From the NCBI GenBank assembly GCA_913050055.1, contig CAJXAT010000013.1, positions 1 through 35,996 of the forward strand: a stretch of 35,996 bases of DNA, read 5' to 3'. This document shows, in pieces, positions 26,930 to 35,996 of this stretch. Source of the DNA: an uncultured Flammeovirgaceae bacterium (GTDB lineage: Bacteria; Bacteroidota; Bacteroidia; Cytophagales; Cyclobacteriaceae). A program made the translations under genes and the position numbers. Numbering within the stretch: the first letter of the stretch is position 1; each line of letters opens with the position of its first letter. Under the pieces are notes generated by a model. It ran no database searches. It worked only from the letters and a program-made list of their open reading frames with translations, and was not told where the DNA came from.

Positions 26930-29900
26930 TTAAAAGTCTAAGCCTAATGAAAGGGTGAATTTTGCAGATTTTATCTTAAAATCCTCCAAAGGTCTGGCAT
27001 AATCAAGTTTGAGATAATAACCCAATAATGCCGTTCGGAGTCCAAAACCATAGCTTACCAGCCACGGGCTAGCATAGTTCGCTACATTAGCTTTAAAAGG
27101 AGTCTCGTCGTAATCAATAAAAATAATACTATTTTTTCGTGTAATAGGGATTTTTCTATCCCAAGCGGAACCAATATCAGTAAAAGCTACCAACATGAAA
27201 TTTCTCAAAAAAGTAGACTTCACTGGGAATCTTGACAAATATTGAAATACTGGAAATTTCAATTCCATATTTACCAACAGAGCAGCAGTACCATATTTCT
27301 CATTCAAATCATAGCCCCGCATGTGGTTTACAAATTCTGTGAAAAGCAAATTACTATTATCGATTTCGTTAGCTACGGTCAAAGGATCCCCTCCAGAATG
27401 TTCTTTGGTCTGGGCTAATACCCAATTAGGTACACCTCCTAAAAGAAATTTTTGTGGATTAGGACCAAATGATTTTCCCATATATATACGGGTAGCCAAT
27501 GTCAGTTCATTATGAATTTTTTGATAATGTCTCAAGTCAAACCTAAACACATTAAATGATTGATTTTTAGAAAATGATTGATTGTAGTGAACCTCTACTA
27601 GAGCTCTCGTTCCTTGCAAAATATTAAACCCTCTTTCATCTGTATTGTCAAAAACGCCTTTTAATTTAAAGCCCGTATACAAAATGCGACTGTCCTTAGC
27701 ATAATCAGCTGCATTGGTATTTACACTTTCATATTGTAGATTATTGAAGCTGGTTTGCTGCAAAAAGGGATTCAACTCAAGTCTGAATTTATTGGTAAAG
27801 GGGACTGCTGCTCCCGCTATCAATCCATTTAATTTATAGGACTGTCTTAAGAAATCGTCGGCATCATTTTCAAGATAGATGGATTGTCGAATTAACCGAA
27901 CTTTAAAATCCATCCAGTATTTCAAATACTTGTACTCTGCAAAAAAATCGCCCTGATCAAATTTGCTCGTCACCATACCCCCTGCATTGATTACATGATT
28001 TCCCAGAATATCTGATACCTGTATTTCTGCTGAAAAACCAAACCCTCTGAGCGGATCCACGACAAAATCATTGATGAGGTTGTTTGAACTGAATCGAGGT
28101 TTATATGTCCGAGGTCCCCATACCTCATTTTCAATGGTTAAACGTTGGTAATTTTTAAAAAAAGAATCTATTTTCAACTCATTATTTGATTCTCCTTTAA
28201 CCTCTCTTTCTTCAAATTTATAATTTTCTGTATCTATATAATCGGGCTCCTGAGATTGATTAGGTTCGGCAAAAACAAACGCATCTGGATCTATGACTGG
28301 TGCGAATACCTCATTTTGGGTACTATCCATGTTCAATGGTTCTTCTTGGGATTGAATTAATAGGCTATCTTCTCTCGCTTTGACTTGCGCTTTTTCTCTT
28401 TTTAGCTTCTCTATCTTTCTCCGATCAAGAACCTTGGCAATATATTGTCCCTGTCTGATTTTTTGACGGTTCGTTTCAGTAGTGAATTTGGAAGACTCAA
28501 TATCTATGTTGGGATAATAATAAATATGATCCTCTCCTTCGTTATAAGCTATAAAAACCATCCCATTATCATTACCAAAATGCAAATCAAACTCTTTTAG
28601 GCTGCTATTAAAATTGGTTACTTGGGTTTGAATACCCTGAGTCATTTCATATTTAAATACATTGGTAATACCCCTTTGATCACTTAAGAAATATAATTCC
28701 GATTGATTTTTAAATATGGGTTTCGTATCTCGAGTGTTCGTGTTGGTCATTCTGAAATATTCGCGGGTTGTGGTATCTATATCGAATAAAAATAAATTAA
28801 AATGAGAATTTATATATTTGATACTTGTGTCCGAAATATTTAACGCGTCCGAGGGACGATTGGAACTAAAAACAATGGCCGCAGTACCGGGTATGAAGGT
28901 TGGGTCAATATCATCAAAAATATCAGAAGTAATTCGGCGAACTGAATTTCTCAATACACTGACAAGAAACAGATCACTTTTTCCATCCGTATCTCCACTT
29001 ATAATGGCCAATCTACCATTTTGATTCAAAGAAAAATCTTTGATTTGGTTGAATCTTGTGAGGGGTTTTTCATTGAGAAGACCCGTTTCAATTTGATAAC
29101 TCACTAGGTATAAAAATCCCCTTTTAAAATAAATAATTCCCAATGTATTGTCTCCAGCAAAATCTAATAGAGGAAGATCTTGATCCACATGATCTGCCTC
29201 CACTTGATACCCTCCTTGAAGGATTCGCGTTTTATTGCCCGTATCCCTATCTCTCAGATAAATAGAAATCTTACCAAATGAATTTTCAGTATAGGCAATG
29301 TATTTGCCCGATTCACTGACCGCTACATTGTTAAAATAGAGGTTTTCTTTTTTATTTGTGACAATGATTTTTTCTTTAGCTAAAGGCTCATAATTGGTTT
29401 CAATTAGATCTTTTCCAAAGGCATAATAATTTTTCCAATTTTTAGAAAATTGCTTATAACTAATGCCTAGCGTATTGCTTATGCTCACATCCTCTTTATG
29501 CATAATTCTTGTTAAATTAAGAATATTCGATATGTTGGAAGCCCCATATTTAATTGCGATGTAGTTCCATATGGCTTGTCCCAAGGCACCCGCCTGATCA
29601 CCTTGAATCTTTTTTTCTTTCTTAATGTGCTTGGCATCTAAATAATCTCTTATAAAATCATCCATTTTTAAATCCCATCCATAGGCCAAATACCTTGCTG
29701 CTCCATCTATAAACCATTCAGGAAGCTTTAGAAGATGTGAACTTTGAAAAACTTCTTTAAGACTTCCACCGTAAAGCATATCGTTGATTAAAGTACGAGA
29801 TAAAAGATAAATAAGCTCTTCTTTAAATACCTGAATCGTTCCTGGGTTTGCAATTTCAAGTTGAAGCTTGATAAATTCCATTTCCCCCCCAATCGTGAAA

Positions 29901-30223
29901 ACAGAACCATCAATGCCTATGTTACTCTGCTGAAGATCATTGTAAGAATTATAAATGACAATCTTAGTTTTAGCACTGGGCGCATAGCCCAACACATCTG
30001 TCAACCTGTTAAATTCATCTTCTAAATAGTCAATGGCCTCTTTGGCATATTTCCCTCCTTCATCATAATAATAGACATCAAAATGGCTAGTAGTATAAAA
30101 TAACCAATTAAATTTTTTATATTGAATTCTATTTTTACCAAATTCTGTATCATAATATTGACCAAACGAGGTGGATATCGATAGCATATATATAAGCAGA
30201 AATATGATTTTTTTATAATCCAT
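26930..30223 (-). CDS. Outer-membrane protein with inactive peptidase-like head, TolB-like propeller and Omp85-type barrel
   Basis: 1097 residues. A signal peptide occupies 1-21 (FLLIYMLSISTSFG, then QYYD). Residues about 35-180 resemble an M1/MA-clan gluzincin-like domain, with LPEWFIDGAARYLAYG where homologues have LPEWFxEGLAEYxS, but the expected HExxH site reads EELIY at 135-139 and the second Glu is D173, so zinc catalysis appears lost. Residues about 290-600 show TolB/WD40-like repeats (LDQDLPLL..., IVFSSNRPSDALNI, LYFLSDQRGITNVF). A charged linker is followed by a C-terminal ~370-residue surface-antigen barrel (GFKLKGVFDNTDERGFNILQGT; the last residues SLGLDF end in Phe). It would sit in the outer membrane with the head in the periplasm or outside. 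Role unknown. Confidence 0.78.
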   Translation of the reverse strand: MDYKKIIFLLIYMLSISTSFGQYYDTEFGKNRIQYKKFNWLFYTTSHFDVYYYDEGGKYAKEAIDYLEDEFNRLTDVLGYAPSAKTKIVIYNSYNDLQQSNIGIDGSVFTIGGEMEFIKLQLEIANPGTIQVFKEELIYLLSRTLINDMLYGGSLKEVFQSSHLLKLPEWFIDGAARYLAYGWDLKMDDFIRDYLDAKHIKKEKKIQGDQAGALGQAIWNYIAIKYGASNISNILNLTRIMHKEDVSISNTLGISYKQFSKNWKNYYAFGKDLIETNYEPLAKEKIIVTNKKENLYFNNVAVSESGKYIAYTENSFGKISIYLRDRDTGNKTRILQGGYQVEADHVDQDLPLLDFAGDNTLGIIYFKRGFLYLVSYQIETGLLNEKPLTRFNQIKDFSLNQNGRLAIISGDTDGKSDLFLVSVLRNSVRRITSDIFDDIDPTFIPGTAAIVFSSNRPSDALNISDTSIKYINSHFNLFLFDIDTTTREYFRMTNTNTRDTKPIFKNQSELYFLSDQRGITNVFKYEMTQGIQTQVTNFNSSLKEFDLHFGNDNGMVFIAYNEGEDHIYYYPNIDIESSKFTTETNRQKIRQGQYIAKVLDRRKIEKLKREKAQVKAREDSLLIQSQEEPLNMDSTQNEVFAPVIDPDAFVFAEPNQSQEPDYIDTENYKFEEREVKGESNNELKIDSFFKNYQRLTIENEVWGPRTYKPRFSSNNLINDFVVDPLRGFGFSAEIQVSDILGNHVINAGGMVTSKFDQGDFFAEYKYLKYWMDFKVRLIRQSIYLENDADDFLRQSYKLNGLIAGAAVPFTNKFRLELNPFLQQTSFNNLQYESVNTNAADYAKDSRILYTGFKLKGVFDNTDERGFNILQGTRALVEVHYNQSFSKNQSFNVFRFDLRHYQKIHNELTLATRIYMGKSFGPNPQKFLLGGVPNWVLAQTKEHSGGDPLTVANEIDNSNLLFTEFVNHMRGYDLNEKYGTAALLVNMELKFPVFQYLSRFPVKSTFLRNFMLVAFTDIGSAWDRKIPITRKNSIIFIDYDETPFKANVANYASPWLVSYGFGLRTALLGYYLKLDYARPLEDFKIKSAKFTLSLGLDF

Positions 30224-30226
30224 GTT

Positions 30227-31264
30227 TCAACGAAGGGGATTTACCTCCAAAGGCATTTTTTTACCAAAGCAAATATAGTCTGCCAAACTCGTTGCAAAAT
30301 ACGGAATTAAAGAGACTCCCTTACTTCCAAATCCATTAAATATAGCCACATTTTTATGTTTGTGATGAAAACCTACAAAGGGCTTTCTATCGAAAGTAGC
30401 AGGTCTCAATCCTGCCTGATGTTTCAATACCTCCAAATTTCCAATATATAACTTACTTAAACTATTTAAGAGTTCCCGCTTTCCTTTTTCGGTGGGATCC
30501 TCGTTTTGATTTTGATTGTCATAGGTAGATCCCACTCTCAAATGATTTTTATAAGGCAGCATAAAAACACCTTTACTTACTACATGATCAATGATTAAAC
30601 GACATGAAATATCTAAAATTTCCCCCTTTACTAATCTAAATTTTAAATCAGACCACAACGGATTAATTCCTGCCATGGGTCCTTCGCAAAAAATAATTTG
30701 ATCCGCCACAAAGGATCCTAGTTTTATGTTCTCTTCCTCCATTTCCAATGCTTCAGAGGGTACGCTCCATTCAATATACGAATCTTGGGCTTTAAAATAT
30801 TTTTTACTTTCACTTACCAAAGTGACTACATCAACCATGCCAGAATGATTTACAAAGAACCCTCCCAAGGGGTCTAGTAATTGATCCACTTCTATGGAAT
30901 GATTCGAAGTTGATTTGATGTAGGGTGCATAGCCCAGCTCCACAGTTCTCAAAGACCAATCATTTTGTTCTTCAATGTTATTGAACGGACGATAGATAGT
31001 TTTACTAAAATGAAACCTCGCATTCATTTTTTTTTCTAAATCTTGATAGTAATTGGAAAGGTTTGGAAATAACTCATCTGCCAACCAAGTTTTCGCCATT
31101 TTACGCCCTGTGATAGGATTGTACAAACCCGCTGCGACTTTGGATGAGCTTACGATGGGGTTATTGTCTAAGATCATCACATTTTTTCCTCGTTTTTCGA
31201 GTTCCAAAGCCAATAAACTTCCGGCCAGCCCCTGCCCTACAATCAAAATATCTCGCTTTTGCAT
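30227..31264 (-). CDS. FAD-dependent oxidoreductase, DAO/ThiO type
   Basis: 345 residues from ATG 31264, where the dinucleotide-binding motif follows at once (ILIVGQGLAGSLLALELEKRG, GxGxxG). An alternative upstream ATG at 31336 would overlap the divergent MBL-fold gene and add 24 non-family residues. The fold is that of D-amino acid oxidase-like enzymes (sarcosine/glycine oxidases, ThiO): a second conserved region LPYKNHLRVGSTYDN and the C-terminal FAD segment HKNVAIFNGFGSKGVSLIPYFATSL are present. Substrate is unknown; an amine or amino acid is likely. It is 3 bases before the large barrel-protein gene on the same strand, suggesting one unit. Confidence 0.85.
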   Translation of the reverse strand: MQKRDILIVGQGLAGSLLALELEKRGKNVMILDNNPIVSSSKVAAGLYNPITGRKMAKTWLADELFPNLSNYYQDLEKKMNARFHFSKTIYRPFNNIEEQNDWSLRTVELGYAPYIKSTSNHSIEVDQLLDPLGGFFVNHSGMVDVVTLVSESKKYFKAQDSYIEWSVPSEALEMEEENIKLGSFVADQIIFCEGPMAGINPLWSDLKFRLVKGEILDISCRLIIDHVVSKGVFMLPYKNHLRVGSTYDNQNQNEDPTEKGKRELLNSLSKLYIGNLEVLKHQAGLRPATFDRKPFVGFHHKHKNVAIFNGFGSKGVSLIPYFATSLADYICFGKKMPLEVNPLR

Positions 31265-31310
31265 CGTCTTACCGACTTTTTTAGCAAATTTGCAGTAAAA
31301 TGTATTATTT

Positions 31311-31949
31311 ATGGACATAAAATCCTTTGTATTCAACGCTTTCTACGAAAACACTTATTTATTAACTAGTTCTAACCTTGAGACACTCATTTTAGATCCC
31401 GGCTGCTATGAAGATTTTGAAAAAAAAGAACTGACAGACTTGATAAAAATAAATAAATTAAAGCCCATTGCCATCATTAACACCCATTGCCACATCGATC
31501 ATGTGCTTGGTAATGATTACTTAAAAAAATTATATAACATCCCTTTATGGATTCCAGCTACGGAAAAGAATTTACTGAAATCTGTCTCGACCTATGCACC
31601 AACCATGGGTATTCAAAATTATCAGGAAGCCCAACCCGACAAATTACTCAGCGAAAAGGATGTGATTGCCTTTGGACCTGACAAATTAGAAATCTTGTAT
31701 GCACCTGGCCATTCTGAAGGTCATCTAATGTTTTACCACGCCGCTGACAAATTTCTCATGGCTGGAGACGTGATTTTTCGTGAAGGTATTGGTCGAACGG
31801 ATCTTCCTGGGGGTGATTTTAAGACCTTGGAAGAAAGTATCAAAAATCAAGTATATACCCTGCCAAAAGCCGTCAAAATTTACCCTGGTCATGGCCCCAG
31901 AACTACGGTTGGTCATGAAAAAGAAAACAATCCCTTTGTAAAACCTTGA
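31311..31949 (+). CDS. MBL-fold metallo-hydrolase, glyoxalase II-like
   Basis: 212 residues of the metallo-beta-lactamase fold. Metal ligands are complete: HxHxDH at 59-64 (NTHCHIDHVLG), H134 (APGHSEGH), D153 (MAGDVIF) and H194 (YPGHGP). It is shorter than true glyoxalase II and lacks that enzyme's C-terminal helical domain, so hydrolysis of a thioester or a related small substrate is the safest statement. It starts 46 bases from the divergent FAD oxidoreductase gene and overlaps pssA, with which it is probably cotranscribed. Confidence 0.9.
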   Translation: MDIKSFVFNAFYENTYLLTSSNLETLILDPGCYEDFEKKELTDLIKINKLKPIAIINTHCHIDHVLGNDYLKKLYNIPLWIPATEKNLLKSVSTYAPTMGIQNYQEAQPDKLLSEKDVIAFGPDKLEILYAPGHSEGHLMFYHAADKFLMAGDVIFREGIGRTDLPGGDFKTLEESIKNQVYTLPKAVKIYPGHGPRTTVGHEKENNPFVKP

Positions 31950-32635
31950 ATGTATTTAGGCACATACCCAACTTCCTCACCGCACTCAATCTATTGACGG
32001 GAGTGCTGGGTATCATAAATGTTTTTGAGGGTAATTACCAATATACCTTATATTTTATAATGATTGCCGGTGTTTTTGACTTTTTAGATGGCTTCACTGC
32101 AAAATTGCTTCAAGCTAACAGCCCATTTGGGAAAGCATTAGACTCTTTGGCCGATATGGTTACTTTCGGTGTACTCCCTGCATTGTTCCTTTTTAAGTGG
32201 GCTGCCTTAACGCCTAATAATTTACATTGGTTGGCCTACAGCGCGACATTGATCCCTGTTTTTGCTGCCTTCAGATTGGCTAAATTCAATTTAGACTCGA
32301 TCCAATTGAATGCGTTTATTGGATTACCTACGCCTGCCGCAGCCCTACTCACAGTAACCATTGTCAAGGCATCCTTTCTGGTTTCCTGGATTTATTTCAC
32401 CCCAATTTATTGTCTTTTTGTAAGTCTGCTAATGATCGTACCTATAAAAATGCTCAGTTTCAAATTTACATCTATGGTTTTGAGCGGTAATGAGCTGAGG
32501 TACTTGACGCTGCTGGTGATAGTCATAGGACTGGCCCTGTTCCAGCTTAATTTTTTACCCTATATGATCCCTATCTATCTTATGCTCTCATTGCTCTCAA
32601 ATATACCTGCAATACATAAAATTTTAGATAAATAA
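31946..32635 (+). CDS. pssA: CDP-diacylglycerol-serine O-phosphatidyltransferase
   Basis: Makes phosphatidylserine, the precursor of phosphatidylethanolamine, in the inner membrane. 229 residues with about six to eight membrane helices. The CDP-alcohol phosphotransferase motif D-G-x2-A-R-x8-G-x3-D-x3-D is present as D48 G49 A52 K53 G62 D66 D70, with Lys where Arg is usual. The start is TTG 31946, overlapping the stop of the MBL gene (TTGA), because no ATG or GTG lies in frame near the family N-terminus (FRHIPNFLTALNLL). Confidence 0.9.
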   Translation: MNVFRHIPNFLTALNLLTGVLGIINVFEGNYQYTLYFIMIAGVFDFLDGFTAKLLQANSPFGKALDSLADMVTFGVLPALFLFKWAALTPNNLHWLAYSATLIPVFAAFRLAKFNLDSIQLNAFIGLPTPAAALLTVTIVKASFLVSWIYFTPIYCLFVSLLMIVPIKMLSFKFTSMVLSGNELRYLTLLVIVIGLALFQLNFLPYMIPIYLMLSLLSNIPAIHKILDK

Positions 32636-32644
32636 ATAATTTTA

Positions 32645-32652
32645 TAGATTTG
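32645..32652 (+). promoter_or_regulatory. Possible -7 element for porU
   Basis: TAGATTTG matches TAnnTTTG. The -33 position 19 bases upstream reads TTT instead of TTG. If used, transcription would start near 32659, favouring the GTG at 32671 as the porU start over the TTG at 32650. Confidence 0.35.
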
Positions 32653-35600
32653 AAACCGTTAATTAAAGCAGTGAAATTCTTGTATGCTTTGCTTTTTTTT
32701 ATCCCGCTTGGATCGTTAGGACAAACTGATTTGTTTGATAAAGGCTATTGGTATAAAATGGGGGTTACTCAAGAGGGAATCTATAAAATTGATAAAAATT
32801 TTCTTGATCAAATAGGCATAGATTATAGCGAACCTAATACGCTCAAAGTATTTGGTAACGGGATAGGCATGCTTCCGCAAGCCAATCATGAAGAGAGACC
32901 ACGAGGACTTATTGAAAATAGTCTCAAAGGTTATGGTCTGGAAGATGGTGTTTTCGATGACAACGACTTTCTGCTCTTTTATGCAAATGGACCCAATGGT
33001 TGGACTTGGGAAGATGATCTTTGGCAATTTGAAAAAAATATTTTTTCTGATACTGCGTATTACTTCATCACCGCAGCCGGTTCCGAAGGTGCAAGGGTAA
33101 CTGAAGCACCTACTTACGAAATAACAAACAATATTATTTCATCCTATATCGCCCGTAAAGTACATGAATTAGATGAAGTAAACTTGCTGGGAAATTCAGG
33201 TAGAGACTGGTTTGAAGCTTATTTTAAAGCAGGAGAAAGTAGAAGCTATAATTTCCCAACTGAGGACGCAGTAGATACCATCAAAGCCTTCATTAAAGTA
33301 GTGGGCAGAAGCGACTTAGCAGGTGCCTTTGAAATTTATAATAATGAAACTTTATTAGGACTCATAAGCTATGAGGGTATTAATACTAAATCAGGTTCTA
33401 CTTATGATTTAAAAGGGGATATACAAAATGAAATATTCACATTTTTAGTCAATGATGCTACAACGATCTTGACCCTAAAACTACCTGTGGTTGCAGGCTA
33501 TGATGTGCTCATTGGCTACTTAGATCAGATCGTCTTGACCTATGCCAGCGATTTAGTCCTTCATAATGACATGATGCTATTTTCAAACCCATTATTAGAA
33601 CAAGATACGATGACCTACGAAATCATCAGTGATGAGGATATAGAAGTCTGGGACATCACATACCCTCTAGTGGAGAGTTTGCCCCTCCACTCAGTGGGGG
33701 GCAGTCATAAGTATACGACCTTAAATCATGATCAACAACGCTTTGTAGCATTTTCAAATCAAAACTTACTCCAACCCATTGCCTTTCACCCAATTACGAA
33801 CCAACACATCTCAGACCTGAATCCTAGAGATGGCCTCATCATTACCAATCCGGAATTTATCGCATCTGCTGAGCGACTCGCTCGTTTTCATTCAACCAAT
33901 GACCAATTAGATGTTGCCGTGGTCACAACTAACCAAATTTACAATGAATTTTCATCGGGCATGCAAGATCTAACGGCCCTAAGGGATGCTATTAAGTATT
34001 TTCGAAGTCTCAACAATAGTTTTCGCTATGTATTACTCATGGGGGATTGTTCTTTTGATTACAAAGATCGAATACCCAATAATACAAACTTTATTCCTAT
34101 TTATGAATCTAGAAATTCCATCAACCCAGTCAATAGTTATTCATCAGATGATTATTTTGGATTTTTGGAAGAGGAGGAAGGGCTATGGATCGAAAATAAC
34201 GAGGGCAATCATAGTTTAGAAATTGGGATTGGCAGACTTCCTGTTAAGACCAAAGAAGAAGCCAAAAACATGACTGATAAAATCATTCGTTATGCTTCAA
34301 GCGAAAGAATGTTTGGCTCTTGGAAAAACAACATAACCTATGTGGCTGATGATGGAGATGCCAATCTACATCAAAGGGCTGCTGAAACCCTTGCCAGTTA
34401 TTTTAATGATTTTCAACCACAAACCCAGCTAAATAAATTGTATGTAGATGCATTCCCTCAAGAAATACTGGCCAGTCGGGAATCTGCCCTTCTTACTAGG
34501 GAAGCACTGATCAGCGCACTTGAAGAAGGTACCTTTGTGGTAGATTATTTGGGTCATGGCAATGAAAGCCAATGGGCCGTCGAAAACATACTAGATGCGA
34601 CGCTCGTTAATGATTTAACCAATCGTTTTTTTTTACCCCTGTTTTTAACCGCAACCTGCGAATTTGGTAGATATGACGATCCTTCAATTAATACCTCAGG
34701 TGCCGAAAAGCTCTTGCTCAACAAAAATGGTGGCGCCATTGCCTTATTGACCACCACCCGACCCGTTTATGCCTCTTCCAATGAATTGGTAAACGAGGCA
34801 TTTCATAAAAATTTATTTAAAACTGAAAATGGATCCTTCTTAAGATTAGGAGATATTATGAGACTTACCAAAAATGAAAGTGTTTCTGGTGTGAATAACC
34901 GCAATTTTTCATTGCTAGGGGACCCCATGTTGCAACTCCAATATCCAGAAAATAAGATCTTTATTGATAGCATCAACGGATTGAATATTATCGATATAGG
35001 TACCGATACCTTAAGTGCACTTGAAAAAATAAGATTTAGTGGGTCTGTTCAATCAATTGACAGCCTATTTCTTATAGATTTCAATGGAAGTGTAAATGTT
35101 TCCGTTTATGATCGAATCACTAAAAAAAAGACCTTAGGTCAGGAAAACCCTGCATTTACCTATGCTGTCAGAGAAAATAAAATTTTTGAGGGTCAGGCCA
35201 CCGTCTCCAATGGCCATTTTTCTGTTGAATTTATAGTTCCCAAAAACATCAGTTATCGGTTTGAATCTGGAAAAATCATAATGTATGCCCAAAATGATGA
35301 GCTTACCAGTGATGCTACAGGCTTTTTTAAAGATTTTGTAATGGGTAATACAGCAGAAAATCCTGGTGTAGACAATGACCGCCCTGCAATTAGCCTTTAC
35401 ATCAATGATGACTCGTTCAATGAGGGTGATGTGGTAGGGGAAAATGTACTGTTTATTGCTAAAATAACTGACGAAAGTGGTATCAATACATCAGGTATCG
35501 GTATTAATCAAGATATTACCTTAACCCTGGAAGATGGAAGCTTCTATGTTTTAAATGATTATTATGCAGCTGATCTAGATACTTACCAGTCAGGAAGCAT

Positions 35601-35996
35601 CACATTCCCATTAAGAAATATGTCCGTTGGAAATCACACAGCAACCCTGAAAATTTCAGATATATACAATAACAACTCCTATCGCTCCGTTAACTTTATA
35701 GTTTCCAATGAGCCAAAATTACTGCTTTACAATGTGATGAATTATCCCAACCCAGCCATAGATGGCACCACTTTTACATTTGAACATGATCGAATAGGTG
35801 AAGCTCTAGATATTAAACTCATAATATATGACACCCGAGGAAATACCATCAGCAAAGAATTATTTGAAGTTTATGACAGCCCTAAAAAAATTGATGACCT
35901 CTATTTACCTTTTCCACCTGGCACATTTAGGAAAGGAATTTATTTATACCAGATCGAAGTTTCCAGTACGCAAGATCAAGCAAAAGGAACTGCTAT
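32650..35996 (+). CDS. porU: Type IX secretion system sortase PorU, 3' end outside window
   Basis: PorU is the cell-surface C25 (gingipain-like) cysteine protease that cuts the C-terminal sorting signal from type IX cargo and links the protein to lipopolysaccharide. About 1115 residues are visible and the frame runs off the right edge. A signal peptide starts the protein (KFLYALLFFIPLGSLGQ). The peptidase domain holds the catalytic His in YLGHGNESQWAVE (about residue 636) and Cys in TATCEFGRYDDPS (about 670). The Ig-like and C-terminal parts end in a sorting-domain-like NYPNPAIDGTTF... segment. Start is TTG 32650 or, more likely, GTG 32671; no ATG fits. It follows pssA by 15-36 bases. Partner genes would lie beyond the window. 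Confidence 0.9.
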   Translation, partial: MKPLIKAVKFLYALLFFIPLGSLGQTDLFDKGYWYKMGVTQEGIYKIDKNFLDQIGIDYSEPNTLKVFGNGIGMLPQANHEERPRGLIENSLKGYGLEDGVFDDNDFLLFYANGPNGWTWEDDLWQFEKNIFSDTAYYFITAAGSEGARVTEAPTYEITNNIISSYIARKVHELDEVNLLGNSGRDWFEAYFKAGESRSYNFPTEDAVDTIKAFIKVVGRSDLAGAFEIYNNETLLGLISYEGINTKSGSTYDLKGDIQNEIFTFLVNDATTILTLKLPVVAGYDVLIGYLDQIVLTYASDLVLHNDMMLFSNPLLEQDTMTYEIISDEDIEVWDITYPLVESLPLHSVGGSHKYTTLNHDQQRFVAFSNQNLLQPIAFHPITNQHISDLNPRDGLIITNPEFIASAERLARFHSTNDQLDVAVVTTNQIYNEFSSGMQDLTALRDAIKYFRSLNNSFRYVLLMGDCSFDYKDRIPNNTNFIPIYESRNSINPVNSYSSDDYFGFLEEEEGLWIENNEGNHSLEIGIGRLPVKTKEEAKNMTDKIIRYASSERMFGSWKNNITYVADDGDANLHQRAAETLASYFNDFQPQTQLNKLYVDAFPQEILASRESALLTREALISALEEGTFVVDYLGHGNESQWAVENILDATLVNDLTNRFFLPLFLTATCEFGRYDDPSINTSGAEKLLLNKNGGAIALLTTTRPVYASSNELVNEAFHKNLFKTENGSFLRLGDIMRLTKNESVSGVNNRNFSLLGDPMLQLQYPENKIFIDSINGLNIIDIGTDTLSALEKIRFSGSVQSIDSLFLIDFNGSVNVSVYDRITKKKTLGQENPAFTYAVRENKIFEGQATVSNGHFSVEFIVPKNISYRFESGKIIMYAQNDELTSDATGFFKDFVMGNTAENPGVDNDRPAISLYINDDSFNEGDVVGENVLFIAKITDESGINTSGIGINQDITLTLEDGSFYVLNDYYAADLDTYQSGSITFPLRNMSVGNHTATLKISDIYNNNSYRSVNFIVSNEPKLLLYNVMNYPNPAIDGTTFTFEHDRIGEALDIKLIIYDTRGNTISKELFEVYDSPKKIDDLYLPFPPGTFRKGIYLYQIEVSSTQDQAKGTA

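Overview
The window is almost entirely a chromosome segment from a marine-type Bacteroidota bacterium, most likely order Cytophagales. Supporting signs are low G+C, TTG/GTG starts, a TAnnTTTG promoter element, a short RpoD-type sigma factor, sulfolactate-type ComB, and type IX secretion (the PorU sortase plus a cargo protein with a C-terminal sorting domain). No rRNA, tRNA, CRISPR array, transposase or prophage gene was recognised.

The exception is the left end. Bases 1 to about 1340 read on the minus strand as an uninterrupted piece of VPS11, a subunit of the eukaryotic HOPS/CORVET tethering complexes, including a poly-Asn tract encoded by an AAT-type microsatellite. It is fused to the 3' remnant of a bacterial CotH-like kinase gene between about 1310 and 1385. 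The simplest reading is a chimeric contig or co-assembled host/algal DNA. Transfer into the bacterium is the less likely alternative, and read-level evidence across the junction would decide it.

Layout: (a) 1.3-4.8 kb, plus strand: CotH remnant, prfB with its programmed +1 frameshift, an MFS transporter and a decayed YhhN-family gene. (b) 4.8-9.1 kb, minus strand: grpE-dnaJ, then an M42 peptidase, adk and obgE in transcription order. (c) 9.2-10.8 kb, plus strand: a small membrane protein and hemE, the latter behind a near-perfect promoter that would give an almost leaderless mRNA. (d) 10.7-17.1 kb, minus strand: MATE and TetA-like exporters, rpoD with a terminator, a class I aminotransferase and a RfaE1/HldA-type heptose kinase. 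(e) 17.1-18.05 kb: about 1 kb of AT-rich DNA without a gene. (f) 18.05-25.3 kb, plus strand: a 1343-residue secreted Asp-box beta-propeller protein, then rnhB, an exonuclease III gene, gcvT and comB. (g) 25.3-31.3 kb, minus strand: a FAD oxidoreductase, a very large barrel protein with an inactive peptidase-like head, yicC, a MazG-like pyrophosphohydrolase and a frameshifted DUF2721 gene. (h) 31.3-36 kb, plus strand: an MBL-fold hydrolase, pssA and porU, which runs off the right edge.

Most genes are housekeeping: translation termination, chaperones, ribosome-associated GTPase, nucleotide metabolism, haem, phospholipid and one-carbon metabolism. PorU and the 1343-residue protein belong functionally together, since PorU removes the C-terminal signal of such cargo at the cell surface. 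I did not find a convincing new defence or mobile system. The features most worth checking are the eukaryote/bacterium junction, the catalytically dead peptidase-barrel protein, the DnaJ lacking one zinc site, the insertion inside the secreted propeller and the two broken genes.
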